64,000 bases of DNA. It comes from Tsukamurella sp. TY48. Its GTDB lineage: Bacteria > Actinomycetota > Actinomycetes > Mycobacteriales > Mycobacteriaceae. The stretch covers positions 186,001-250,000 of the forward strand of contig NZ_BPMV01000001.1 in assembly GCF_019656655.1 (NCBI RefSeq), read 5' to 3'. Positions 22,874 to 36,678 of this stretch are shown one piece after another. How positions within the stretch are numbered: the first letter of the stretch is position 1; each line of letters starts with the position of its first letter. The position numbers and the translations under genes are program-made. The notes under the pieces are model-generated. The model searched no databases and was not told where the DNA came from. It worked only from the letters and a program-made list of their open reading frames with translations.

Positions 22874-23551
22874 ATGTCCGGCATGTCCTCCACCGCACCA
22901 CGCCGCGGGCGCCCGACGAAGAACGAGGCGCACCTGTCTCGTTCCACGATCGTCACCGCCGCGCTGGCACTGATCGACAGCGAGGGCGTCGGTGCGGTCA
23001 GCATGCGCACCGTAGGACGCCGGCTCGGCGTGGATGCGAAGAGCCTGTACCACCACGTGGCGGGTAAGGAACAGTTGCTCGACGCGGTCGCGGAGTCGAT
23101 CCTCGCATCGATCGAGGTGCCGCTGCCCACGGGCGATCTGCGCACCGACCTGCGTGCTGCGGCGCACGCCTTCCGCGTCCAGGCCCTCTCCCATCCCCAG
23201 GCCGCGACGCTGGTACTCACGCGCCAGCTCAAGTCCGTGCGCTCGCTCGCTCCCGTCGAGGGTGTGCTGCACATCCTGTTGACCGCGGGCTTCGATGCCG
23301 ACGAGGCCGTGAACATGCTCCGCACCATGCTCGCCGCTCTCATCGGCACCCTGCTGCGCGAGGTGAACGCGGGCCCCACCTACGGCACCACGGACACCGC
23401 CGGCATCGCCGCCCGCGCCGCCGATCTCACGGAGGCCGGGCTGCCGTCGATCCGCGCCGTGGCACCGCAGCTCGCCCGCTTCGATGCGGAGGCGGAGTTC
23501 GACTACATGATCGACGCGGTGGTCGACCTCATCGTCGCCCGACGCGCGTGA
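22874..23551 (+). CDS. TetR-family transcriptional regulator
   Basis: 225 residues from the ATG at 22874; a second ATG at 22883 gives 222 and neither has a ribosome site, so the mRNA may be nearly leaderless. The N-terminal helix-turn-helix reads IVTAALALIDSEGVGAVSMR, then TVGRRLGVDAKSLYHHVAGK. The C-terminal ligand domain resembles TetR_C. It lies next to the operator palindrome and opposite the SnoaL-like gene, which it probably represses along with itself. Its 3' end overlaps the convergent nhaA end by 23 bases. Confidence 0.87.
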   Translation: MSGMSSTAPRRGRPTKNEAHLSRSTIVTAALALIDSEGVGAVSMRTVGRRLGVDAKSLYHHVAGKEQLLDAVAESILASIEVPLPTGDLRTDLRAAAHAFRVQALSHPQAATLVLTRQLKSVRSLAPVEGVLHILLTAGFDADEAVNMLRTMLAALIGTLLREVNAGPTYGTTDTAGIAARAADLTEAGLPSIRAVAPQLARFDAEAEFDYMIDAVVDLIVARRA

Positions 23552-25187
23552 CGCGCGGCCCGTCGCCCGGGAACCGGACGATGGAGTCGATCCGCCGGGC
23601 CGCGGCGGAGACCCGGACCACGAGGATCACGGCGCATCCCTCCTCCACCTCGACGCGCCGGGTGACCGCTCGGCGCGGCGTACTACCGGCCACGACATCG
23701 GCGGCGGAGCCGCCGATCACGGCGACCACGTCGTGCGCACCGGGACGCACCGGTATCCGGACCCCGCCGTCGCCGTCGATGCGGATCACCCGCCCGTCGA
23801 CGGCGAGCCGGATCGGCCGGCCCCGGACCCCGGGGATCCAGCGGGTCGCGCGCGGCCGGAAGGGGGTGGCGATCAACAGCGCCGTGCGCTCGTCGTCGGC
23901 GCCCGCCACGTCGGTGGCGTCGAGCTCCGCGTCCGCCTCTTCGAGCCTGCGGTAGGTGCGATTCCGCACGCCCAGGATCACCCCTGCCCCCACCGCGGCG
24001 GCCACCGATGCGCACAGGACCGCCAGCTTGGCGAACGCGAGTTGTTCGGCGGAGTCGGTGAAGCTGAGTTCGGCGATCAACAGCGAAACGGTGAATCCGA
24101 TACCCGCGAGCAGCGATACGGCCAGCAGATCGATCCAGCGGACCGCGGGATCGAGCGTGCTCCGGGTGAGCCGGGTCACCAGCCAGGTGGCCGCCACGAT
24201 GCCGATCGGCTTGCCGAGCACCAGTCCCGCGACGATGCCGATGAAGATCGGGTCCGCGACCGCGACCGCGCCGCTGCCGGTGAGCGTGACGCCGGCCGCC
24301 AGGAAGGCGAACACGGGGACCGCGAATCCGGCCGAGAGCGGGCGGAACCGGTGCTCGAACTCCTCGGCCAGTCCCCCGTCGGGGCCGCCCCGCAGAACCG
24401 GCACCGCGAACCCGAGCAGGACGCCGGCGATGGTGGCGTGGATTCCGGAGGCGTGCACGAGGACCCAGAAGAGGAAGCCCACGGGCAGCAGTACGAGCCA
24501 CGCCGCCAGATGATGGCGCGAGAACGCGCCGGCGTAGCGATGCGCCAGGAAACCGAAGAGCGCGAGCGGGATGGTGCTCCACGCCAACGGCGTCCAATTG
24601 ACCTGTTCGGTGTACGCGATGGCGATGATCGCGATGGCCAGGAGATCGTCGACCACGGCCAGGGTGAGCAGGAACAGACGCAGCGCAGCGGGCAGGTGCG
24701 AGCCGACCACGGCGAGGACGGCGACCGCGAAGGCGATGTCGGTGGCGGTCGGAATCGCCCACCCGGCACTTCCCGGGCCGCCCGCGTTGAGCACCAGATA
24801 GATCAAGGCGGGCACGAGGGCACCGCCGATCGCCGCGACCACGGGGACGGCCGCCGTCCGGGGCGAGCGGAGCTCCCCGGCGACGATCTCGCGTTTGAGT
24901 TCGAGGCCGACGAGGAAGAAGAAGACCGCGAGCAGGCCGTCCGAGGCCCACTGCCCCAGAGTGAGATCGAGCTTGAACGGCGCGTATCCGACGACCGTGC
25001 CGCGCAGTGATTCGTACGCGGGGGCGAGGCCGCTGTTCGCGGCGATGAGCGCCGCGATCGCGGCACCGACGAGCAGGAATCCGCCGACCGCCTCTTTGCG
25101 GAGGATGGCGGTGATACGGGAAGTCTCCGTGGGTGATCCACGGCGGAACAGAGCGGAGGCACGCCGAGGCGCGATCGGTCGGGGCAT
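23529..25187 (-). CDS. nhaA: Na+/H+ antiporter NhaA with an extra C-terminal domain
   Basis: 552 residues from the ATG at 25187, chosen for the AAGGA 9 nt upstream; an ATG at 25226 would add 13 residues. About 400 residues form the twelve-helix NhaA antiporter, with the ion-binding aspartate pair in LAVVDDLLAIAIIA and the ATDIAFAVAV helix. The family normally ends near the last helix, but here about 150 further residues follow. They are soluble and rich in beta-prone repeats (RGRPIRLAVDGRVIRI, GVRIPVRPGAHDVVAVIGG, VEVEEGCAVILVVRV), suggesting a small beta-sandwich. The antiporter exports sodium in exchange for protons. The extension could be regulatory. Confidence 0.9.
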   Translation of the reverse strand: MPRPIAPRRASALFRRGSPTETSRITAILRKEAVGGFLLVGAAIAALIAANSGLAPAYESLRGTVVGYAPFKLDLTLGQWASDGLLAVFFFLVGLELKREIVAGELRSPRTAAVPVVAAIGGALVPALIYLVLNAGGPGSAGWAIPTATDIAFAVAVLAVVGSHLPAALRLFLLTLAVVDDLLAIAIIAIAYTEQVNWTPLAWSTIPLALFGFLAHRYAGAFSRHHLAAWLVLLPVGFLFWVLVHASGIHATIAGVLLGFAVPVLRGGPDGGLAEEFEHRFRPLSAGFAVPVFAFLAAGVTLTGSGAVAVADPIFIGIVAGLVLGKPIGIVAATWLVTRLTRSTLDPAVRWIDLLAVSLLAGIGFTVSLLIAELSFTDSAEQLAFAKLAVLCASVAAAVGAGVILGVRNRTYRRLEEADAELDATDVAGADDERTALLIATPFRPRATRWIPGVRGRPIRLAVDGRVIRIDGDGGVRIPVRPGAHDVVAVIGGSAADVVAGSTPRRAVTRRVEVEEGCAVILVVRVSAAARRIDSIVRFPGDGPRVTRVGRR

Positions 25188-25207
25188 GGTTGAACGATCC
25201 TTGATCA

Positions 25208-25302
25208 GGTCGGCGACGATTGACATGCCGACCAGACTTCCCGGCGCTCCGCCATTCACCTTACCAAACTTTTGCACATCTAGTTGGTCGAGATGAATGG
25301 CG
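25208..25302 (-). promoter_or_regulatory. Structured leader of nhaA (two nested or adjacent hairpins)
   Basis: In the 126 nt between priA and nhaA, one element has 9-bp arms CGCCATTCA/TGAATGGCG (25250-25258 and 25294-25302). It encloses ACCAA/TTGGT pairing. A second has 7-bp arms GGTCGGC/GCCGACC (25208-25214 and 25227-25233) and ends 5 nt before the AAGGATCG ribosome site (25195-25202). The first could be the priA terminator. Together they could be an RNA control element for nhaA. Confidence 0.45.
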
Positions 25303-25313
25303 TGAGTGGCGCG

Positions 25314-27287
25314 TCAGCCGATTCGCAAGGGGTCCATCTGGATTCGCACCGGTGCGCCCTCCCGACGCAGACTCCGTCCGACCTGCGCGCGAAACACGGC
25401 CTGCGCCAAGGCACGTCCGTCGCGGCGCGGGACGCGCACCAGCATCCGCATCGGCGGCGGACCGTCGTCCGGGGCACCCGGCACCCGCACCCCGGGCGGC
25501 AGATCCACGGGTCCCAGGATCTCGGCGCCGGGCGGTAGCTCCGCGGCCTCGGCGACCGCGACGACATCGGCCTCCGCACCATCGAGCGCGGCGAGGTGGG
25601 CGGCGGGCGGGAATCCGACCACGGCGCGCTCCGCGAGCTCGGTGGCGGCGAAGCCCGCGGCATCCCAGCGGATCAGCGCCTGCACCACCGGAACCGAGGC
25701 ATCCGCACCGCAGACCACCGTGCCGTCGGCCGCCACGAGCGCCGCGGCGTTCATCCACCGCCGCAGCGTCTCCTCACCCGCACGCAGATCGGCCCGGCCC
25801 AGCATCAGCCAGCCGTCGAGCAGGAGCGCCGCGCCGTAGCCGCCCTCCACCACCGGTTCGGCACCGGGGGTGGCCACCACGAGGCGGCGGCCGCCCTGGG
25901 CCTGTGCGAGCACGTTCTCACCGCCCGACATGGTGACCGCCGCGCCGGGGAAGGCGCGCCCGAGCTCCTCCGCGGTGCGCGAGGCGCCGATGATCACGGC
26001 CCGCATCGTGGTGCCGCCACACGCCGGGCAGCGGTATCCGGGATCGGTCCGATCGCACCACCGGCACCGGAGCACACCACCGGCGGCCTGTTCGAGCGGT
26101 CCGTGACACCGCCGGCACCGCGCCGGCGTGCGGCACCGCTCACAGGACATCGCCGGGGCGTAGCCGCGCCGCGGAACCTGCACCAGCACAGGACGATCCG
26201 CATCGAGCGCGGTGCGCGCCGCGGCGAAAGCCGCCGCCGGCAGCCGCGCCGACCGGGCCAGCGGATCGCGGGCGAGTTCGAAATCGGAGTCGGCCACGCC
26301 GATGATCCGCGGCGAGCGCTCGCGCACCCGCTCGCGGGGTGCGGCCACCTCCGCGGCCCAGCCCGCGTCGAGGAGGGCCTGCGCCTCGGGGGTGCGGGCG
26401 AACCCCCCGATCAGCAACGCCGCGCCCTCCTGGTGGGCGCGCAGCGCGAGTACCTCGCGGGTGTGCGGATACGGCGCGCGGGGCTCGACGAAGGATTCGT
26501 CACCGTCGTCCCACTGCACCAGGAGGCCGAGATCGGCCAGGGGCACGAAGGCGGCGCTGCGGGTTCCGATCACGAGCCGGGTGCGGCCGAGCAGTGCGGT
26601 GAGCCATCGCCGATACCGAGCGGAGGGACCGAGACCCGCGGCCAGCACCGTCGGGGACAGCTCCGCGCAGGCCGCGGCCAGTCGGTCGAGGTCGGCCTGA
26701 TCGGGAACCACCATCAGCACCGAGCGCCCGGAGGCGATCACCGCGGCGGCCAGTTCGGCCAGTCGCGCCGCCCAGTCCTCGCCGGGCAGTGCCTGCCAGA
26801 CCGCGTGCGGCGCGCGGCCGGCCACGGCGGCGGCCGCGAACTGTTCCCCGTGGGTGTACTCGGCCAGCGGGTCGACCACCGCGGGCGGAGCGCCGGGCTC
26901 GGGCGGATCGGCCTTGAGCAGATCCTTCTCTACACGCGCGTGCCGCGGCGGGATCGCCAGCCGCAGTACATCCGCCCGGGTGCCCGCGTAGCGCGCCGCC
27001 ACCTCGGTGATCAGGCGCAGGACCTGCGGTGTCAGCACCGGCAGCGGCGACACCACCCGGTCGAGCTTGGCGAGCTTGCCCTCGTGATCGGACCGCGGCA
27101 GCCGCTCGAGCAGGTACCCGTCCACCAGCCGACCCGAGAACCGCACGCGCACCCGGACCCCCGGCTGCGCATCGGCGTCGAGCTCCGGCGGAACCAGGTA
27201 GTCGAACTCGCGGTCCAGGTGGCTCACCTGGAGCAGCGGCAGCACCCGCGCGATGGGGAGCTCGCCGGGGTTCGACGCAGCGTCCAC
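25314..27287 (-). CDS. priA: PriA-like primosomal protein N', helicase motifs degenerate
   Basis: 657 residues. The N-terminal DNA-binding domain begins IARVLPLLQVSHLDREFDYLVP. The zinc-binding cysteines characteristic of PriA are present: SCERCRTPARCRRCHG, then CRWCDRTDPGYRCPACG. The Walker A GxTGSGKT is missing (the segment reads VIASGRSVLMVVPDQADLDR) and the DEEH box reads WDDGDESF. Actinobacterial PriA proteins are known to have lost these motifs, so replication restart here would rely on a structural rather than motor role. It sits 17 nt after metK, following gmk-rpoZ-coaBC-metK, as in related genomes. Confidence 0.88.
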   Translation of the reverse strand: MDAASNPGELPIARVLPLLQVSHLDREFDYLVPPELDADAQPGVRVRVRFSGRLVDGYLLERLPRSDHEGKLAKLDRVVSPLPVLTPQVLRLITEVAARYAGTRADVLRLAIPPRHARVEKDLLKADPPEPGAPPAVVDPLAEYTHGEQFAAAAVAGRAPHAVWQALPGEDWAARLAELAAAVIASGRSVLMVVPDQADLDRLAAACAELSPTVLAAGLGPSARYRRWLTALLGRTRLVIGTRSAAFVPLADLGLLVQWDDGDESFVEPRAPYPHTREVLALRAHQEGAALLIGGFARTPEAQALLDAGWAAEVAAPRERVRERSPRIIGVADSDFELARDPLARSARLPAAAFAAARTALDADRPVLVQVPRRGYAPAMSCERCRTPARCRRCHGPLEQAAGGVLRCRWCDRTDPGYRCPACGGTTMRAVIIGASRTAEELGRAFPGAAVTMSGGENVLAQAQGGRRLVVATPGAEPVVEGGYGAALLLDGWLMLGRADLRAGEETLRRWMNAAALVAADGTVVCGADASVPVVQALIRWDAAGFAATELAERAVVGFPPAAHLAALDGAEADVVAVAEAAELPPGAEILGPVDLPPGVRVPGAPDDGPPPMRMLVRVPRRDGRALAQAVFRAQVGRSLRREGAPVRIQMDPLRIG

Positions 27288-27304
27288 CGCCGTGGAGGTG
27301 TCGG

Positions 27305-28528
<1,224 letters not shown>

Positions 28529-28567
28529 GGCGCTATGTCCTCTCGACTTGGTGTGCGACTTTCCAAC

Positions 28568-29806
28568 CTAGCGGGCGGAGCCGACGCGGGCCACGGCCGC
28601 GTCCAGTATGCGGGCGGCCATGGCCATCTTCGAGCCGAGCGGGAGCGCGGTCTCGTTGCCGTCCGCGCCCAGCAGCCACCCCGAGTTCTCGTCCACCTCG
28701 AAGGCTCGGCCATCGCCGACCGCATTGAGGACGAGCAGGTCACAGCCCTTGCGTTGCAACTTGGCCCGGCCGTAATCCAGGACGCTGCCCTGGGCGTCGC
28801 CGGTCTCGGCCGCGAACCCGACGATCACGGTTCCGGGGCGGAGCCCGCCGTCCCGGCGCGCCTGCACCAGGCCGGCGAGGACGTCGGGATTTTCGATCAT
28901 CGTGATCGTCTCGAGGGCGTCGCTGCGGCCGTCGGCGCCCTTCTTGAGTTTGGTATCGGCGACCTGCGCGGGCCGGTAGTCCGCCACGGCGGCGGCCATG
29001 ATGACCAGATCCGCATCGGCGGCGTGGGCGGTCATCGCGGCCTGCAGATCCAGGGCGGAGGCGATCCGCACCACGTCGACCGCGGGCGGATCGGCGAGGC
29101 CGATGGTGTTGCCCGCCACCAGGGTCACCCGAGCGCCCCGCTGCGCCGCGATCCGGGCGAGCGCGTATCCCTGCTTCCCGGAGCTGCGGTTGGTGAGGTA
29201 GCGGACGGGATCGAGCGCCTCCTTGGTGCCGCCCGCGGAGATCACCACGCGGCGCCCCTCGAGGTCGCGCTGCAAGCCGGCGGGATGCTCGAGCAGCAGA
29301 TCGGCGAGCGCGCCGATCTGGTCGGGCTCGGGTAGGCGCCCGGCACCGGTGTCCTTACCCGTGAGGCGGCCGGAGGCCGGCTCGATCACGGTGGCGCCGC
29401 GCTCGCGCAGCGTGGCGACGTTGGCGCGGGTGGCGGCGTGCTCCCACATCTCCGTGTGCATCGCGGGCGCGAAGACCACGGGACAGCGGGCGGTGAGCAG
29501 CGTCGCGGTGAGCAGATCGTCGGCGCGGCCCTGGGCGGCACGGGCCATGAGATCGGCGGTGGCCGGCGCGATCACGACGAGCTCGGCCTCCTGGCCGAGC
29601 CGCACGTGCGGCACCTCGGGGATCGACTCGAAGACCCCGGTCTGCACCGGGTGCCCGGAGAGCGCCTCGAAGGTGGCGGCACCGACGAACTTCAGCGCCG
29701 ATTCGGTGGGGATCACCCGCACCTCGTGCCCCGCCTCGGTGAAGTGGCGGATCAGGGCACACGCCTTGTACGCGGCGATTCCCCCGCCGACCCCGACGAT
29801 GATCAT
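28568..29806 (-). CDS. coaBC: Phosphopantothenoylcysteine decarboxylase / phosphopantothenate-cysteine ligase
   Basis: 412 residues. The N-terminal flavin decarboxylase (CoaC, about 1-175) begins IIVGVGGGIAAYKACALIR and has PAMHTEMW and the substrate-clamp ASGRLTGKDTGAGRLPEP. The C-terminal ligase (CoaB) has ISAGGTKEALDPVRYLTNRSS, AAAVADYRP and a KLKK lysine. It converts 4'-phosphopantothenate to 4'-phosphopantetheine in coenzyme A synthesis. The start at ATG 29806 is somewhat short compared with the mycobacterial enzyme, missing a few leading residues. Nine bases after rpoZ on the same strand. Confidence 0.95.
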   Translation of the reverse strand: MIIVGVGGGIAAYKACALIRHFTEAGHEVRVIPTESALKFVGAATFEALSGHPVQTGVFESIPEVPHVRLGQEAELVVIAPATADLMARAAQGRADDLLTATLLTARCPVVFAPAMHTEMWEHAATRANVATLRERGATVIEPASGRLTGKDTGAGRLPEPDQIGALADLLLEHPAGLQRDLEGRRVVISAGGTKEALDPVRYLTNRSSGKQGYALARIAAQRGARVTLVAGNTIGLADPPAVDVVRIASALDLQAAMTAHAADADLVIMAAAVADYRPAQVADTKLKKGADGRSDALETITMIENPDVLAGLVQARRDGGLRPGTVIVGFAAETGDAQGSVLDYGRAKLQRKGCDLLVLNAVGDGRAFEVDENSGWLLGADGNETALPLGSKMAMAARILDAAVARVGSAR

Positions 29807-29815
29807 GCTGGGGGC

Positions 29816-30109
<294 letters not shown>

Positions 30110-30145
30110 TCAAGTGGCGAAAAAAGTTCTCAAGTACAACCGAGT

Positions 30146-30742
30146 CTACGCGTCGCGCGCGGACGGGCCGACCAGTAAGGATACCAACTCGGCCACGGCT
30201 CGGTCCAGGTCGTCGTTGACGACCACCGCGTCGTAGTCGTCGCGGGTGGCCATTTCCGCCCGCGCGGTCTCCAGGCGGCGATCGATCACCTCGGGGCTCT
30301 CGGTGCCGCGGCCGCGCAGCCGGCGTTCGAGCTCGGCCCAGCTGGGCGGGCTCAGGAACACCGTGATCGCCTCGGGAAGGGCCGCCTTCACGCTGGCGCA
30401 ACCGGCGAGATCGACCTCGATGAGCACGGGACGTCCGGCGTCGAGCGCCTGGAAGACCGGCTTGGCCGGGGTTCCCGAGCGCTGCAGCCCGCCGTGGATC
30501 TCGGCCCATTCGAGCAGGTCGCCGTCGGCGATGAGCCGGTCGAAGCCGTGATCGCCCACGAAGTGGTAGTCCCGGCCGTCCACCTCACCGGGGCGCGGAT
30601 CGCGCGTGGTGGCGGACACCGAGAAGAACATGTCGGGCACTTCCTGACGGAGCCGGCCGACGACGGATGACTTGCCAACGGCGGAGGGGCCGACCAGTAC
30701 CACCAGTCGGCCCCTCCGGCCTGCAGAGATGTCTCCGGACAC
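30146..30742 (-). CDS. gmk: Guanylate kinase
   Basis: 198 residues. P-loop [16 protein letters not shown]-binding [20 protein letters not shown] and the lid region [12 protein letters not shown] are typical. It phosphorylates GMP to GDP. GTG start at 30742, 6 nt after the mihF stop, so it is probably co-transcribed with mihF. Confidence 0.95.
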   Translation of the reverse strand: MSGDISAGRRGRLVVLVGPSAVGKSSVVGRLRQEVPDMFFSVSATTRDPRPGEVDGRDYHFVGDHGFDRLIADGDLLEWAEIHGGLQRSGTPAKPVFQALDAGRPVLIEVDLAGCASVKAALPEAITVFLSPPSWAELERRLRGRGTESPEVIDRRLETARAEMATRDDYDAVVVNDDLDRAVAELVSLLVGPSARDA

Positions 30743-30748
30743 TACGTG

Positions 30749-31063
30749 TCAGGCGGAGAACTTCTCGAGCAGCGCCTTGCGCTGCCGCTCGCCCAGACCA
30801 CGCACGCGGCGGGTGGGGGCGATCTCCAGCTCGGTCATCAGCTCCTGAGCCTTGACCTTGCCAACCTTGGGCAGAGCCTCGAGCAGCGCCGAGACCTTCA
30901 TCTTGCCGATGACCTCGTCGGCCTCCGCGTCCTTCAGCACCTGCTGCAGGGTGGTGGTGCCACCCTTGAGCCGGTTCTTCAGCTCTGCGCGGGCTCGGCG
31001 AGCGGCAGCTGCCTTCTCCAGAGCAGCGGCGCGCTGCTCGTCGGTCAACTGGGGAAGGGCCAC
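30749..31063 (-). CDS. mihF: Integration host factor, actinobacterial type (mIHF)
   Basis: 104 residues: a helical N-terminal region (RAAALEKAAAARRARAELKN) followed by a helix-two turns-helix core (VIGKMKVSALLEALPKVGKV, then ELEIAPTRRVRGLGERQRKALLEKF). mIHF bends DNA and compacts the nucleoid, and was first found as a host factor for mycobacteriophage L5 integration. Upstream of gmk, as in Mycobacterium. It heads a probable mihF-gmk-rpoZ-coaBC-metK-priA unit, with a 340-nt upstream region that should hold the promoter. Confidence 0.95.
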   Translation of the reverse strand: MALPQLTDEQRAAALEKAAAARRARAELKNRLKGGTTTLQQVLKDAEADEVIGKMKVSALLEALPKVGKVKAQELMTELEIAPTRRVRGLGERQRKALLEKFSA

Positions 31064-31299
31064 GATTCCTCCGTCTTCGATGTACTTAGTCGTGCCGCGT
31101 ACTGCGACTCCTGCGACGGTACCGAGGTTTGCCCGCGGGTGGGAACCCCACCCCCCTCCGACCTGCGGTTTGACGGTGCTGTAGAAGCTCGTGAGCGAAC
31201 CGCACGGATCCGGCCGGCCGAGCGTCGCATTGCAATCGAAAACCCTTGACGGACAACGGATTCAGCCGAACGCGCGGCGCCGATCACGACGTTCCGCCT

Positions 31300-31322
31300 G
31301 TGACACGTGAAACACATGTGAC
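31300..31322. promoter_or_regulatory. Hyphenated dyad upstream of mihF
   Basis: GTGACACGTG-aaa-CACATGTGAC pairs at 8 of 11 positions around its centre and contains CACGTG. It lies about 240 nt upstream of mihF. Candidate activator or repressor site; the factor is unknown. Confidence 0.3.
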
Positions 31323-31372
31323 CTGCGCAGATGCCTCAAAGTCGTGGAACGCTCCGCGCGTGTCGCGGGCGT

Positions 31373-31398
31373 GTCGAGGCCCGTTCGGGCCGATCGAC
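31373..31398 (-). terminator. Hairpin after pyrF
   Basis: On the minus strand GTCGA-tc-GGCCCG-AA-CGGGCC-TCGAC folds as a stem with a 2-nt bulge and 2-nt loop, 5 nt after the pyrF stop. No T-run. Likely end of the pyr operon. Confidence 0.5.
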
Positions 31399-31403
31399 CC
31401 CGG

Positions 31404-32200
31404 TCAGCGGCCGCTCAGGGCCTGTTCGACCTCGTCGCGCACCGAGAGCGCCGCGTCCCGCAACGCGCCCGCATCGGGGCCGGCGGAGAGCACCTGGCGC
31501 GACGAATTGGGCAGGACCGTGGCCTCCGGGCCGAAGATCGCCGCCAGATCGGCCGGAGTCGCGCCCTGCGCACCAAGGCCGGGCGCGAGGATAGGGCCGC
31601 CGAGCCCAGCGAGGTCGAGGCCGTGTTCCCGGGTCGCCCCGACCACCAGCCCGACGGTGCCGGCACCGTCGGCGTTATCGGCGCGGGCATCGTCGACGAT
31701 CCGCTGCGCCACGCCGTCGGCCTGCACCTGCGCCCCCTCCGGGTTGGAGGTGCGGGCCAGGACGAACACTCCCCTGCCCGCCGCCCGCGCGGCGTCGATG
31801 GCGGGCTTCAGCGAGCCGTAGCCGAGGTAGGGCGAGAGCGTGACGGCATCGGCCGCGAGCGGCGAATCGCCCAGCCAGGCGCGGGCGTAGCCGGCCATGG
31901 TGGAGCCGATGTCGCCGCGCTTGGCGTCGGCGATCACCACGGCGCCGGCCTCCCGGCACGCGGCGGTCACCTCCTCCAAGGCGGCGAGCCCGGCCGCGCC
32001 GAACTGCTCGAAGAAGGCCACCTGCGGCTTGATGAAGCCCACCTCACCCGCGAAGGCCTCGGCGCAGCGCAGGCCGAAGGCGCGCACGCCCTCGGCGTCA
32101 TCGCTCAGGCCCCAGGCCGCGAGCAGCGGCGGATGCGGGTCGATCCCCACCACCAGGTGCCCGCGCGCCGCGCAGGCCTGCGCGACCCGCTGCGCGAAGG

Positions 32201-32204
<4 letters not shown>
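31404..32204 (-). CDS. pyrF: Orotidine 5'-phosphate decarboxylase
   Basis: 266 residues of the longer mycobacterial-type OMP decarboxylase. [24 protein letters not shown], the catalytic [11 protein letters not shown] (Asp-Lys pair) and [10 protein letters not shown] are visible. Last step of UMP synthesis. The GTG start overlaps the carB stop by four bases (GTGA); longer frames would run into carB. Last gene of the pyr operon. Confidence 0.95.
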
Positions 32205-35529
<3,325 letters not shown>

Positions 35530-35530
<1 letters not shown>

Positions 35531-36678
35531 TACTTGTCTCCCATGATGGTTGCGAAGCGGTCGAAGAGGTAGGCGGCGTCGTGCGGGCCGGCCGCGGCCT
35601 CCGGGTGGTACTGCACCGAGAAGGCGCGGCCGTCGAGCAGCTCGACGCCCTCCACGGTCTCGTCGTTGGCGCACACGTGGCTCACGCGGGCCCGGCCGAA
35701 GGGGGTGTCGAACTCGGCGCCCCGCTCGCCCTCCAGGGCGAAGCCGTGGTTCTGCGCGGTGATCGAGATGCGGCCGGTGGTGTGCTCGACCACCGGGATG
35801 TTGATGCCGCGGTGGCCGAACTTCATCTTGTAGGTCTGCAGTCCGAAGGCGCGACCGAGCAGCTGGTTGCCCAGGCAGATGCCGAACAGCGGCAGGCCCG
35901 CGTCGAGAACACCGCGGGTGAGTTCCACCTCGTGCTCCGCGGTCGACGGATCGCCGGGGCCGTTGGAGAGGAAGAAGCCGTCCGGGTTCAGCGACTTCAC
36001 CTCGTCGAGCGTGATGGTGGAGGGCACCACGTGCACCCGCATGCCGCGCTCGGCGAACATCCGCGGGGTGTTCGTCTTGATGCCGAGGTCGACGGCGACC
36101 ACGGTGAACCGGGGCTCGGCCCCGCCCGAATTCACCGGCTCCACTGTGTAGGTCTCCTTCGTGGAGACCTCGCCGATCAGGTTGAGCCCCTTCATCGACG
36201 GCTGCGCGCGCACCCGGTCCAGCAGTTCGACCTCGGGCGCGAGCGCCTCGCCGGAGAAGACGCCGGCACGCATCGAGCCGTGATCGCGCAGGCGGCGGAC
36301 CACCGCGCGGGTATCGATGCCGCCGATGCCGACGACGCCCTGGTCCACCAGCTCGCCCTCCAGCGTGCCGCTGGCGCGCCAGTTGCTCACCCGGCGGGTG
36401 GGGTTGCGCACGGCGTACCCGGCCACCCAGATCTTGTCGCCGCGGCTCTCGTCGTCCTCGTCGTTCCAGCCGGTGTTGCCGATCTGCGGGGCCGTGGCCA
36501 CCACGATCTGCCGGTCGTAGGACGGGTCGGTGAGGGTCTCCTGGTAGCCGGTCATCGCGGTGCAGAAGACCGCCTCGCCGAGGGTCTGGCCGACGGCGCC
36601 GAATTCGACGCCGCGGTGCACCGTGCCGTCCTCGAGGACCAGCAGTGCGGGTCCGTTCCCGAATTCCTGTGCAGCCAT
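35530..36678 (-). CDS. carA: Carbamoyl-phosphate synthase, small (glutaminase) subunit
   Basis: 382 residues. The N-terminal CPSase_sm domain begins [12 protein letters not shown]. The C-terminal class I glutaminase has the nucleophile elbow [17 protein letters not shown] (Cys at about 280) and catalytic HPEA near the C-terminus. It supplies ammonia from glutamine to CarB. The ATG follows directly on the TAG of the upstream membrane-protein gene. Confidence 0.97.

Larger units (their letters stand above)
31064..31403. other. 340-nt intergenic region upstream of mihF
   Basis: Non-coding gap between the pyrF end and the mihF start. It holds a terminator-like hairpin next to pyrF and a 23-bp dyad in its distal half, plus a GC-skewed stretch (CCCACCCCCCTCC on the plus strand near 31147). 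No further open reading frame of clear coding character was seen. The mihF promoter must lie here but no confident -10/-35 pair was found. Confidence 0.6.

Noticed and set aside
23733-25010. A plus-strand frame opposite nhaA that looks acidic and ordered
   Set aside because: Composition is Arg/Asp/Glu/Gly only, with no start signal. It mirrors the hydrophobic helices of NhaA.
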